The notes beneath the pieces are model-generated. The model saw nothing but the letters and a program-made list of their open reading frames with translations. It was not told where the DNA came from and did no database searches. From positions 1 through 14,076 of the forward strand of contig CAYICL010000018.1 of assembly GCA_964361885.1 (NCBI GenBank): DNA of 14,076 nucleotides, read 5' to 3'. How positions within the stretch are numbered: position 1 is the stretch's first letter; each line of letters opens with the position of its first letter. The position numbers and the translations under genes are program-made. Shown here one piece after another: positions 1 to 6,946 of the stretch. Source of the DNA: CAYICL01 sp964361885 (GTDB lineage: Bacteria; Patescibacteriota; Microgenomatia; UBA1400; CG1-02-47-37).

Positions 1-92
1 AAGGTTTTAAAAGCCAGGGCGTCAGCCTGAAAATGAGAGGATGTGTTGTCAATTAAGGTTTCATCAAGATCAAAAAAGACAGCCCGGATCAT
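1..92 (-). CDS. HAD-superfamily hydrolase, N-terminal fragment (cut by window edge)
   Basis: Thirty codons are visible, from an ATG at 92 running off the left end. The translation begins MIRAVFFDLDETLID, which carries HAD motif I (DxDxT: nucleophile Asp8, Asp10, Thr12). HAD enzymes are mostly phosphatases that work through a phospho-aspartate; the substrate cannot be told from this fragment. The start is supported by an ATGA overlap with the surE stop (89-92), which implies translational coupling as the last visible gene of the minus-strand operon. No Shine-Dalgarno is present. The cap domain and motifs II-IV lie outside the window, so the subfamily (Gph-like, YjjG-like or other) is undetermined. 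Confidence 0.8.
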   Translation of the reverse strand, partial: MIRAVFFDLDETLIDNTSSHFQADALAFKT

Positions 93-883
93 AGATTGAG
101 AATTTTGCCTTTAAGGGTTTGGAAGCTTTGATCATTTAATAAATCCGGCTTGCAGGGAGTAATGGAAATATAACCACTTCTTAGAGCATCGGCATCTGTG
201 TTGACAAAACCCTGAAGCTCCGGCTGAAAGCCTTTGGGGTAAGAATATTGCTGATTAACTTTGTCAATTTTTAAGGGGCAGAAAAAGTCGCCGAAGTAAT
301 AGGCAAAGCGGGTAAATTTTGCTTCCTTGGTCGGCTGTTCGGGAAAGTTAATGTTCAGTAAATAGTTACCCCAAAAATTATTTTTGATAGCAAGGTTAAT
401 TAGTTTATAAGCGGCTGCACCGGGAAAGACGCGATAAATCCCTAAGTCTTCGTCTCCCTGATGATCGCGGTACCAAAAAGAGCCAGGCGCGATCCAGGAA
501 AAAGCGATGGCTTTGGGGGCCAGCCGAAGCTTAATCGCCCGGACAGCGGCAGTAAAAGTGCCGGAAGCCAGATCGCCGACAATATTAGGGCCTAAGTTAA
601 TGCCGGAAAGGACCAAATCAAAAGATTTTTTAAAGTAACTGTTGGCCAACTCCATGGCATCGCCGGGAGTGCCGCTAACCCAAAGGGCGGGAACGCCGTC
701 AACCTGCACTTTACCCCATTTACCGCCTTCTTTAATACTGAGTTTACCACCGACGCCGCTTTGCTGAACTTTAGTGGCAGCAATACATAACTCATATTTA
801 TTTTTGAGAAAATGGATTAAAAGGCGGGTACCGATGGAGTTATAGCCGTCGTCGCCGGTTAATAAAATGCGTTTGATTTTCAT
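89..883 (-). CDS. surE: 5'/3'-nucleotidase SurE
   Basis: SurE is a metal-dependent phosphatase that removes phosphate from nucleoside 5'- and 3'-monophosphates in the cytoplasm. The 264-residue length is normal for the family. Family signatures are visible: the N-terminal acidic pair in LLTGDDGY (Asp11, Asp12), QQSG with Ser42, the TPGDA segment near 72-76, and SGINLGPN with metal-binding Asn96, followed by SGTFTAAVRA. The usual N of the NDDG motif is Gly here (G10); the two metal-binding Asp residues remain, so activity is plausible. The ATG at 883 overlaps the preceding RodZ-like gene by 4 nt (ATGA), and the stop overlaps the next gene's ATG in the same way, so translation is probably coupled. 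There is no Shine-Dalgarno sequence. Confidence 0.93.
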   Translation of the reverse strand: MKIKRILLTGDDGYNSIGTRLLIHFLKNKYELCIAATKVQQSGVGGKLSIKEGGKWGKVQVDGVPALWVSGTPGDAMELANSYFKKSFDLVLSGINLGPNIVGDLASGTFTAAVRAIKLRLAPKAIAFSWIAPGSFWYRDHQGDEDLGIYRVFPGAAAYKLINLAIKNNFWGNYLLNINFPEQPTKEAKFTRFAYYFGDFFCPLKIDKVNQQYSYPKGFQPELQGFVNTDADALRSGYISITPCKPDLLNDQSFQTLKGKILNL

Positions 884-1512
884 TCAACAATGATAACATG
901 ACGACTCAAGTTGGTAGATTTTTGGCGGCGGGAGGTAGCGGTAAATTTGAGTTCAACCGTGCCAACCGAGCCGTTATAGACAGTAGTAAACTGGCCGTCA
1001 GGATCAAGATTGACGGTTTTATTGTTTAAGGTCAAAGTGGCATCACGATCGGTTTTACCTTTGATTAAGACCGGATTTTTAAGCTCCTGACCGTTTTCCG
1101 GCTGAGTCAAAGTCAGTGGAGGCGGTTGGTAAAGATGATAGAGAGACAGCCCTAGATAGGAAAAAAGTAAGACAGCAATAATAACAATGGTAATGATTGT
1201 GCGCGTGGTGGAGCTAAGCGGCTGAGGCAAGTTTAAAGGTTGAGTTAAACCCTGGGGTAGAATTTTTTTTGATTGCTTCTGGCGGTAATCACGCTTAAAA
1301 ACAGCCAAGGTTTTTTGGGGGTTAAGATTTAAAACTTTAGCGTAGTTTTGAATAAATCCCTGAACATAGGTTAAAGAAGGCAGTTTAGAAAACTGATTTT
1401 TTTCTAAAGCTTTTAAGGTGGCTTTGGGGATTTTGGTTAGGGCCTCGGCTTGAGTTAAGGTTAGTTTGGATTTGATCCGGGCATGAAAAAGTAGCTGGCC
1501 ACTGGTCTGCAT
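880..1512 (-). CDS. RodZ-like bitopic membrane protein (cytoplasmic HTH, extracytoplasmic Ig-like domain)
   Basis: The architecture is that of RodZ-type proteins. Residues about 5-75 form a Cro/C1-like helix-turn-helix (LTLTQAEALTKIP, then TYVQGFIQNYAKVLNL, close to the RodZ signature YxxGFIxxYA). A basic linker follows, then one membrane segment at about 104-127 and an outside domain of about 80 residues starting near PENGQEL that looks Ig-like/beta-sandwich. In RodZ the HTH contacts MreB and helps set cell shape; whether MreB exists in this genome cannot be seen here, so the role is inferred. The protein is short (210 residues). It starts 3 nt after the ftsK stop, with no Shine-Dalgarno, and overlaps surE by 4 nt. 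A transcription-factor role is less likely given the membrane anchor. Confidence 0.8.
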   Translation of the reverse strand: MQTSGQLLFHARIKSKLTLTQAEALTKIPKATLKALEKNQFSKLPSLTYVQGFIQNYAKVLNLNPQKTLAVFKRDYRQKQSKKILPQGLTQPLNLPQPLSSTTRTIITIVIIAVLLFSYLGLSLYHLYQPPPLTLTQPENGQELKNPVLIKGKTDRDATLTLNNKTVNLDPDGQFTTVYNGSVGTVELKFTATSRRQKSTNLSRHVIIVE

Positions 1513-1515
1513 AGG

Positions 1516-3642
1516 TTATGATTCTGGTTGTTGGCGTTGGGCCAAGAAAGCATCGGGGCTAGAAATAAGAATGTCTCTTGGTTTGGCGCCCTCGCCCGGG
1601 CCAATGACTCCGGCGCGTTCGAGCTGGTCTAAAATCCGGGCGGCCCGGGCATAACCGATGGATAAGCGGCGCTGCAAGAGCGAGGCCGAAGCCCGGTCGT
1701 ATTGACAGACAATCCGAACCGCTTCATTGAAAAGCTCGTCAATCTCTTCAGCCTCGGTGGTACCTAATCGGCCGGGAACTTGAGCCCGATATTTATTGGT
1801 AACTTCTTCAGTGTATTCGACTTTTAGGGAGGATTTTTTCAAAAAGTCGATTAAGTTTTTAGTGTCTTTGTCCGAGAGAAAAGTGCCTTGGATGCGGGTT
1901 GGCTTGGCTTGCTCGGGCGGGATATAGAGCATGTCTCCCCGACCGAGAAGTTTTTCAGCTCCGGGAGAATCAATAATGACCCGGGAGTCAACCATGGAGT
2001 TAACATTAAAAGCAATACGGCAGTTGATGTTGGCTTTGATCAGGCCGGTTAAGACATCAACCGACGGTCTTTGGGTGGCCAGCACCAGGTGAATGCCAGT
2101 GGCCCGGGCCATTTGGGCTAACCGGGTAATGCTGTCCTCGACTTCTGATGGGGCAAAAAGAATAATATCTGCCAACTCATCAATGATGATGATGATGTAG
2201 GGCAAAGCCTGAAAACCGGAAAGTTCATTGTAGCCGGCAATGTTTCTGGCGCCGATTTCGGCAAAAAATTTGTAGCGTTGCTCCATCTCGGAAATCGCCC
2301 ATCTTAAGGCGGAAACAACTTTTTCCGGTTCAACAATAACCGGTGTCAATAGATGAGGAATGTCGTTATAAACAGTCAACTCGACCCGTTTGGGATCAAC
2401 CAGGATAAACTTAATTTCTTGGGGAGAGGCCCGGTATAAAAGGGTGGCAATAATGGAGTTGATGCAGACCGATTTACCAGAACCGGTGGCGCCGGCAATC
2501 AGAACATGAGGCATTCTATCAATGTCAGTGATTATAGGCTGACCGGAAACATCCAGGCCTAAAGCCACGGCCAACCGGGAGTCGGTGTTTTTCAGCAGTT
2601 TGGATTCCAGCATCTTTTTTAAAGGCACAATTTCCAAAGACCGGTTGGGAATTTCCAAACCGACCAAAGACCGACCGGGAATCGGAGCTTCGATCCGGAT
2701 CTGACCTTGAGGAGCAGCCAAAGCTAAAGCCAGATTGTTTTGTAAGCTGGTAATTTTACTTAAGCGGGTGCCTGAAGCAATTTCAATGGCATATTGAGTC
2801 ACGGCCGGACCGTTATTAACTTCTGCCACCCGGGCTTTAATACCAAAACTTTCCAGAGTAGTTTCAATAATGGCAGCGCTTTGCTTAACATCACCCCGAT
2901 CGGCTTTGCCGCCGTGAGTATCAGACAATAAAGACAAAGGCGGATAATGCCAGATTTCCTGCTGGGCACCAGGGGTGTTGCTAATGACCGGAACGGTACT
3001 AACAACTTTAAGCGGTGGTTTTTTAGGAGTGGCGGCAGGTTGAAGGCTGGGTCTGGAGTCAACATCAGTATCCAAACCTTTAACAGTAAAACCGGACCGG
3101 GAATGATCAAAAGAGGCAGATTTGGTTTTAAATTTTAAAGAGGTTTTGATATTTTTAAGTTTGGTCCAGGTTTTTTGAACCATTAAGAGAATGTCTTCGA
3201 GGCTGGTTTCAAAGATGATAACCAGGCTGATAAAAACTCCGGCGATTAAAACCAGGAAAGCCCCGGCTGAGAAAATTAAAGAAACTAAGCTTTGCCAGAT
3301 CTGACGGCCAAACAAACCGGCGCGGGTTAAACCGGTGAAGCTAAGCAGTAAAACCAGAGAACCGACAAAAACATTGGGCTTGGTAATGCGCCATTTAAGC
3401 CGGGTCAGCATTAAGCCGGCAGATAAAAAAATAAATGGCAAAAGCAGGATAGCCCAGCCAAAGAGATTATAAATATAGCTATAGATAAGCTCTAAAAAGG
3501 GGCTTTGGCGAGATAAAGAAACCATGATCAGGCCGCCGATTAAGATCAGACCGGTTGAGGCCAAAGTATAGATGGTTTCTTTAGGCAACTTGAGCCTGAA
3601 GGCTTGTTTCCTTTTACCTTTAGTAGAGTGTCTTTTAGACAT
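1516..3642 (-). CDS. ftsK: DNA translocase FtsK/SpoIIIE
   Basis: A double-stranded DNA pump that clears chromosome ends from the division septum. The 708-residue protein has about four N-terminal membrane helices (roughly 24-44, 54-80, 90-110 and 118-144), a variable Pro/Lys-containing linker (about 160-230), the alpha/beta motor and a C-terminal gamma winged helix. Motor motifs are intact: Walker A GATGSGKS (384-391), Walker B IIIIIDELAD (483-492) and the ATQRPSVDVLTG segment (522-533). The gamma domain near 632-695 contains SASLLQRRLSIGYARAARI, the typical KOPS-reading helix. The linker is short, as in SpoIIIE/SftA types rather than E. coli FtsK. The start codon overlaps the end of the RNase J gene by 8 nt, so translation is likely coupled. 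Confidence 0.96.
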   Translation of the reverse strand: MSKRHSTKGKRKQAFRLKLPKETIYTLASTGLILIGGLIMVSLSRQSPFLELIYSYIYNLFGWAILLLPFIFLSAGLMLTRLKWRITKPNVFVGSLVLLLSFTGLTRAGLFGRQIWQSLVSLIFSAGAFLVLIAGVFISLVIIFETSLEDILLMVQKTWTKLKNIKTSLKFKTKSASFDHSRSGFTVKGLDTDVDSRPSLQPAATPKKPPLKVVSTVPVISNTPGAQQEIWHYPPLSLLSDTHGGKADRGDVKQSAAIIETTLESFGIKARVAEVNNGPAVTQYAIEIASGTRLSKITSLQNNLALALAAPQGQIRIEAPIPGRSLVGLEIPNRSLEIVPLKKMLESKLLKNTDSRLAVALGLDVSGQPIITDIDRMPHVLIAGATGSGKSVCINSIIATLLYRASPQEIKFILVDPKRVELTVYNDIPHLLTPVIVEPEKVVSALRWAISEMEQRYKFFAEIGARNIAGYNELSGFQALPYIIIIIDELADIILFAPSEVEDSITRLAQMARATGIHLVLATQRPSVDVLTGLIKANINCRIAFNVNSMVDSRVIIDSPGAEKLLGRGDMLYIPPEQAKPTRIQGTFLSDKDTKNLIDFLKKSSLKVEYTEEVTNKYRAQVPGRLGTTEAEEIDELFNEAVRIVCQYDRASASLLQRRLSIGYARAARILDQLERAGVIGPGEGAKPRDILISSPDAFLAQRQQPES

Positions 3643-4993
3643 AATTATTAGTTGGTTTTTCTTGGTTTTGGTTAAAACGGATTTGTTTTAATTGAAGTGT
3701 TTCAGCAAATTTAAACCGGCCGTCAGAAGTAAACTCAACCGCCTGACTGGCATGGGGCAAGATAATTTGGTTTTTTTGGAAACCTTGCTCCAAGCTTAAA
3801 CGCTGGTATTGACGCAAGTGACGGAAGCTGCCGCCAATGGGATAAAGAAATTTAGGGTTAACCAGCTGCATTAATAGTTTTAGTTCTTCGGCAGCAGCAT
3901 GGCCGGAAACATGAAGATCGTCAGCCATCTCGCCGTAAACCACGTTAGCGCCGGCCTGAGCCAATTGATCAATGACATGATAAACAACCTGTTCGTTGCC
4001 GGGAATGATGTCGGTGGAGTAAATAACGGTGTCAGTCTCTTTGACTTTGATCATTTTATGTTGGCCCGAAGCATAGCGGGTTAAGGAAGACGACTCCTGG
4101 CCCTGGCTGCCGGCGACGATGAGGCAGAGTTTATGATCAGGAGTCCTTTTTAAGTTGTGCCGATTTAAAACGGCTTTTTTGGGAAAACGCAAAAAACCCA
4201 AGTTGTTGGCGGTTTTGGTGTTCCTTTCCATAGAGCGGCCGATAAACATGACTTGGCGGCCGTGGGAGGCAGAGACATCAATGGCCTGTTGAATCCGGTG
4301 AATTTGGGAAGACATAGTGGTAAAGACCAGCCGGCCGGAACAATGGGTCAGTTCGCGGTTAATAGCAGAGGCTAAGGAGCTTTCCGACAGAGTATAACCG
4401 GGGCGCTCACTTCTTAAACAGTCGGACAACAAACAAAGAACGCCGGATTGGCTTAAAGAAACAATTTTTTTAAAGTTGGGCGGCCAGTTATCAACCGGAG
4501 TTAAATCAAACTTAAAGTCAGAGCCGTGATAGATAGAACCAAGAGGAGTTTTAATCAGGTAGTGGAAAGAGTCGGGCACAGAATGAGTGATGTGAATCGG
4601 ATGAATGGTAAAAGGGCCCAGGGTTAGTTGGTCTGATTCTTTTAAAACATTAATTTTGGTTTTTAGGTTAAACTCTTTGAGCCGATCCTGGGCAAAGCCG
4701 GCGGTTAAGCGGGAGGCATAAACAGGCGGATAGTTTAACTCCGGCAAGATGTGGGGCAAGGCAGCATGGTGATCATCATGGCCGTGAGTTAATAAAATGC
4801 CGCGGATAGTTTTTGGGTTTTGTCTAAGGTAAGAAATGTCCGGGATAAGAATGTCGTCGGAAACTTTATCTTCGGGAAAGCCAATGCCGCAGTCAACGAT
4901 TAAAGCCTCATTGCCGTACTCGTATAAATACATATTGTTGGTAACCATACCGGGACCACCACCTAGGGGGATGATTCTGAGACTGTTAGGCAT
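3635..4993 (-). CDS. rnj: Ribonuclease J-like metallo-beta-lactamase/beta-CASP RNase, C-terminal domain absent
   Basis: RNase J is a 5'-3' exonuclease and endonuclease in mRNA decay and rRNA maturation. Present here: HGHDDH (His70, His72, Asp74, His75), the later metal ligand His137 in THSVPDS, GSDFKFD with Asp159, beta-CASP residues LLSDCLRSERPGYTLSE, and HVSGHAAAEEL (361-371). Two things are odd. At 452 residues it stops where the family's extra C-terminal domain would start (members are usually about 550). At motif C, where the family has PVHGE, the protein reads PIGGS (385-389), so the metal-binding His is Gly; I checked the codon, which is GGC. It sits 3 nt after the Lon-like gene and overlaps ftsK by 8 nt. 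The family assignment is secure; full activity is uncertain. Confidence 0.92.
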   Translation of the reverse strand: MPNSLRIIPLGGGPGMVTNNMYLYEYGNEALIVDCGIGFPEDKVSDDILIPDISYLRQNPKTIRGILLTHGHDDHHAALPHILPELNYPPVYASRLTAGFAQDRLKEFNLKTKINVLKESDQLTLGPFTIHPIHITHSVPDSFHYLIKTPLGSIYHGSDFKFDLTPVDNWPPNFKKIVSLSQSGVLCLLSDCLRSERPGYTLSESSLASAINRELTHCSGRLVFTTMSSQIHRIQQAIDVSASHGRQVMFIGRSMERNTKTANNLGFLRFPKKAVLNRHNLKRTPDHKLCLIVAGSQGQESSSLTRYASGQHKMIKVKETDTVIYSTDIIPGNEQVVYHVIDQLAQAGANVVYGEMADDLHVSGHAAAEELKLLMQLVNPKFLYPIGGSFRHLRQYQRLSLEQGFQKNQIILPHASQAVEFTSDGRFKFAETLQLKQIRFNQNQEKPTNNYV

Positions 4994-4996
4994 AAG

Positions 4997-6046
4997 TTAA
5001 TAAGTGGGCAGATAATTTTTAATTGTGTCCAAGGTTAAATGAAAGTGTTTGGCTTTGCCTTCAACAATAGAGCGGGCAATTTTACGGGCCACGCCTTCAA
5101 TGGTTCTTTCCAAAGTCCGGATACCGGCATCATAACCTAAGGGGCGAACAATTTTGGGCCAGACAGCCTCATCAATGGTCAAGTTGTCGGGAGTGAGGCC
5201 GGACTCTTTTAAGACTTTGGGCAGCATATATTGCTTGGCAATTATAGTTTTTTCTTCATCGGTGTAGGAAGGCATGTCAATAATTTCCAACCGGTCAAGA
5301 ACAGCAGTGGCGATATTTCTGGTGTTATTGGCGGTAGCCACAAACAGGGCATCAGACAAGTTAAAGGGGTAGTCCAAGTAGTGGTCGGTGAATTGGGAGT
5401 TTTGTTCCGGATCCAAAAGTTCAACCAAAACACCCATGATGTCACCGCGGGCATCGGCAGTGACCCGGTCGATTTCATCCAGAAGTAAAACCGGATTGTT
5501 GGTAGCGGCGCGGCGCATGGCTTTAATAAGCAGGCCGGGTTCTGTGTCCGGGTGAAGCCGGGACTGACCCCGAAGATCGCGGGCCGAGCCCATACCGCCG
5601 AAAGGAATCCGGATGAACTGGCGGCCCATGGCTTCTGCCAAAGAGTGGCCAAAAGTAGTTTTACCGGTACCAACCAAGCCAACCAAACAAAGGATCGGAG
5701 CCCGGGAAACTTCTTTTTGGCCGCGGGTTAAAGCCATGATAGATAAATGCTCCAAAATTCTGTCTTTGACATGATCCATGCCGTAGTGATGCTGATCCAA
5801 AACCTCTTTGGCGGCTTTGAGGTCAAGTTTGTCCTGGCTGGATTTAGTCCAGGGCAGGGCGGTAATCCAACTGATGTATTGAGAAGTGCGTTCATATTCG
5901 GAAGAGTAGCCCTCAAATTGGCTCATTACTTTTAACCGTTCCACCATAGTTTCGGCTTTGGCTTTAAGCTCCGGAGGCAAAGTCACCGCATCAAGCTTAG
6001 CTTTAAGATTTAAAGTTTCTTTTTCCAGGGCAGAGACAGATTTCAT
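4997..6046 (-). CDS. Lon-like AAA+ ATPase lacking the protease domain
   Basis: The 349 residues align with the middle of Lon. First comes the helical end of the N domain with the ISWITALPW signature (58-66), then the AAA+ module: Walker A GLVGTGKT (123-130), Walker B LLLDEID (187-193), sensor 1 Asn240 in FVATANN, Arg finger Arg252 in DRLE, and sensor 2 Arg310 in AGIRTLER. It ends right after the small AAA domain, so the Ser-Lys protease domain is missing and so is most of the N domain. Lon's pore loop TYIGSMPG reads LHPDTEPG here (164-171), losing the substrate-gripping Tyr-Ile. An in-frame TAA four codons upstream fixes the N-terminus, and RNase J begins 3 nt after the stop, so no protease remnant follows. 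ATPase activity looks possible; the function is unknown (remodelling or regulation rather than proteolysis). Confidence 0.88.
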   Translation of the reverse strand: MKSVSALEKETLNLKAKLDAVTLPPELKAKAETMVERLKVMSQFEGYSSEYERTSQYISWITALPWTKSSQDKLDLKAAKEVLDQHHYGMDHVKDRILEHLSIMALTRGQKEVSRAPILCLVGLVGTGKTTFGHSLAEAMGRQFIRIPFGGMGSARDLRGQSRLHPDTEPGLLIKAMRRAATNNPVLLLDEIDRVTADARGDIMGVLVELLDPEQNSQFTDHYLDYPFNLSDALFVATANNTRNIATAVLDRLEIIDMPSYTDEEKTIIAKQYMLPKVLKESGLTPDNLTIDEAVWPKIVRPLGYDAGIRTLERTIEGVARKIARSIVEGKAKHFHLTLDTIKNYLPTY

Positions 6047-6052
6047 AAGGTC

Positions 6053-6061
6053 ATTTTATCA
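6053..6061 (-). promoter_or_regulatory. Extended -10 promoter for the Lon-like/rnj/ftsK operon, probably leaderless
   Basis: On the minus strand the sequence reads TGATAAAAT, a TGn-extended -10 box, and the -10 ends 6 nt before the ATG at 6046. Transcription would therefore start at or within a base or two of the start codon, giving a leaderless mRNA. I see no convincing -35 box 16-18 nt upstream. The 11-mer ATTTTATCACA (plus strand, 6053-6063) recurs exactly at 14031-14041 upstream of another gene start. Confidence 0.5.
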
Positions 6062-6077
6062 CAAGAGAAGAATAAAG

Positions 6078-6094
6078 TTAGCTATAATAGCTAA
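6078..6094. promoter_or_regulatory. 17-bp perfect palindrome with the pantothenate kinase -10 box
   Basis: TTAGCTAT-A-ATAGCTAA is a perfect 8+1+8 inverted repeat in the divergent gap between the Lon-like operon and the pantothenate kinase gene. It contains TATAAT at 6083-6088, whose expected start point is at or next to the kinase ATG (6096), so this transcript too would be leaderless. No clear -35 is seen. The symmetry suggests a dimeric repressor site able to affect both directions, but an AT-rich -10 region can also be symmetric by chance. Confidence 0.45.
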
Positions 6095-6095
6095 T

Positions 6096-6848
6096 ATGAA
6101 AACTTTGGGAATTGATTTTGGGGCCAGTTTTATTGATGTGGTGATGGTTGACGGTAAAAAGATTTTATTCAAACAATCGGTGGAAAAGAAAAAATTTAAG
6201 CAGAGTTTTATTAAACAGCTGCCTAAGGTTGACAGGGTTGTATCTACCGGCGGCAAACCAAGAAAAGGTTTCCTTTATTTAAACGAGTTTGATTGTTTAG
6301 GGCAAGGGGCTTTAAGGCTGTCAGGTTTAAAGTCGGCAGTCGTGGTCAGCGGCGGCACTGGTACGGCAGTGGTGTTGGCAAAAAAGAATCAGCCGGCAGT
6401 TCATTTGGGCGGTACCGGAGTCGGCGGCGGAACAATTCAGGGTCTGGGTAAATTATTATTAAAAACTATGTCTGTCGAAGAAATTTTTAAGCTGGCTAAA
6501 AACGGCAACCGAACTAAAGTTGATTTAACAATTAAAGATATTTTAGGTAAAGGCATTGGTCTAATGCCGCCAGAGGCGACGGCGGCTAATTTTGGCAAAC
6601 TAGCGTCAAAGAAAAAAACAGACTTGGCGCAAAGCCTGGTGGGAATGGTAGCAGAAACGATGGGGATGGTAGCTTGTTTAGCAGCGCAAAAAACCGGAGA
6701 AAAAAAGATAGTGTTTGTCGGCCGGGTAGGAACAAATAAATTGATCCAGAAATATTTACAACAAGTCTGTAATTTGTTTAAACTCTCGTCTGTTTTCCCT
6801 AATCACGCTGAATATGCGACAGCTTTAGGCGCGGCAATGCTGGGATAA
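6096..6848 (+). CDS. Type II pantothenate kinase-like protein (Fumble/CoaW family)
   Basis: Pantothenate kinase phosphorylates pantothenate, the first step of coenzyme A synthesis. The 250-residue product has the ASKHA-fold phosphate loop MKTLGIDFGAS (1-11), LNEFDCLGQG (62-71), which matches the type II segment carrying the catalytic Glu (Glu64 here), SGGTGTAVVL (85-94), and GGTGVGGGTIQGLG (105-118), a strong signature of the Fumble/CoaW family. The ATG at 6096 is chosen because the ASKHA N-terminal strand starts there and a -10 box lies just upstream; the open frame extends back to 5958 but that part is antisense to the Lon-like gene. It is divergent from the minus-strand operon. No other CoA gene is in the window. 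Confidence 0.85.
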   Translation: MKTLGIDFGASFIDVVMVDGKKILFKQSVEKKKFKQSFIKQLPKVDRVVSTGGKPRKGFLYLNEFDCLGQGALRLSGLKSAVVVSGGTGTAVVLAKKNQPAVHLGGTGVGGGTIQGLGKLLLKTMSVEEIFKLAKNGNRTKVDLTIKDILGKGIGLMPPEATAANFGKLASKKKTDLAQSLVGMVAETMGMVACLAAQKTGEKKIVFVGRVGTNKLIQKYLQQVCNLFKLSSVFPNHAEYATALGAAMLG

Positions 6849-6861
6849 TCCCGGAGAATAG

Positions 6862-6887
6862 CCTATCACACCTCGGGAGTGTGATCA
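6862..6887 (+). repeat. Dispersed palindromic element, copy 1
   Basis: Left arm ATCACAC (6865-6871), 7-nt centre CTCGGGA, right arm GTGTGAT (6879-6885). A 24-bp stretch (6862-6885) is identical to copy 2 (7625-7648). Here the outer arm bases after position 6885 differ, so the stem is 7 bp. It begins 14 nt after the kinase stop codon and ends next to the -35 box of the toxin-antitoxin promoter. There is no T-run after it, so it is not a standard intrinsic terminator. Confidence 0.8.
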
Positions 6888-6888
6888 C

Positions 6889-6917
6889 TTGACAAAGGAA
6901 TTTTATTAACATACAAT
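6889..6917 (+). promoter_or_regulatory. Sigma70-type promoter of the toxin-antitoxin pair
   Basis: A perfect -35 TTGACA (6889-6894), a 17-bp spacer and -10 TACAAT (6912-6917) form the most consensus-like promoter in the window. Transcription should start near 6924, leaving a short leader with a real ribosome binding site, unlike the other genes here. Confidence 0.8.
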
Positions 6918-6936
6918 TATTGTATATTTATTGTAT
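6911..6936 (+). promoter_or_regulatory. Predicted RHH antitoxin operator (inverted repeat plus third half-site)
   Basis: ATACAAT-T-ATTGTAT (6911-6925) is a perfect 7+1+7 palindrome that covers the -10 box, and the half-site ATTGTAT recurs at 6930-6936. Ribbon-helix-helix antitoxins typically repress their own promoter through such repeated half-sites, so this is a plausible autoregulation site. Binding is inferred. Confidence 0.65.
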
Positions 6937-6943
6937 AAAGGAG
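6937..6943 (+). promoter_or_regulatory. Shine-Dalgarno of the antitoxin gene
   Basis: AAAGGAG ends 3 nt before the ATG at 6947. It decides the start of the antitoxin: the longer reading from a TTG at 6920 would begin inside the operator. It is the only clear Shine-Dalgarno I found in front of any gene in the window. Confidence 0.75.
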
Positions 6944-6946
6944 TTT

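Noticed and set aside
2799..3138. Frames of 103 and 63 codons inside ftsK
   Set aside because: Shadow frames of ftsK; no domain pattern and no start signal.
4994..5000. Lon protease domain lost by a recent frameshift
   Set aside because: RNase J starts 3 nt after the stop and its whole sequence is accounted for, so no protease-domain remnant follows.
5242..5682. 146-codon minus-strand frame inside the Lon-like gene
   Set aside because: Its Pro/Trp/Leu-rich translation is a frame shadow of the AAA module; the Lon motifs are all in the other frame.
5958..6095. Upstream extension of the pantothenate kinase reading frame
   Set aside because: The first 46 codons overlap the Lon-like gene start antisense and add nothing family-like; the ASKHA strand begins at the ATG at 6096, which has a -10 box upstream.
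6920..6946. TTG start giving a longer antitoxin
   Set aside because: It would begin within the operator and close to the transcription start; the Shine-Dalgarno at 6937-6943 fits the ATG at 6947.
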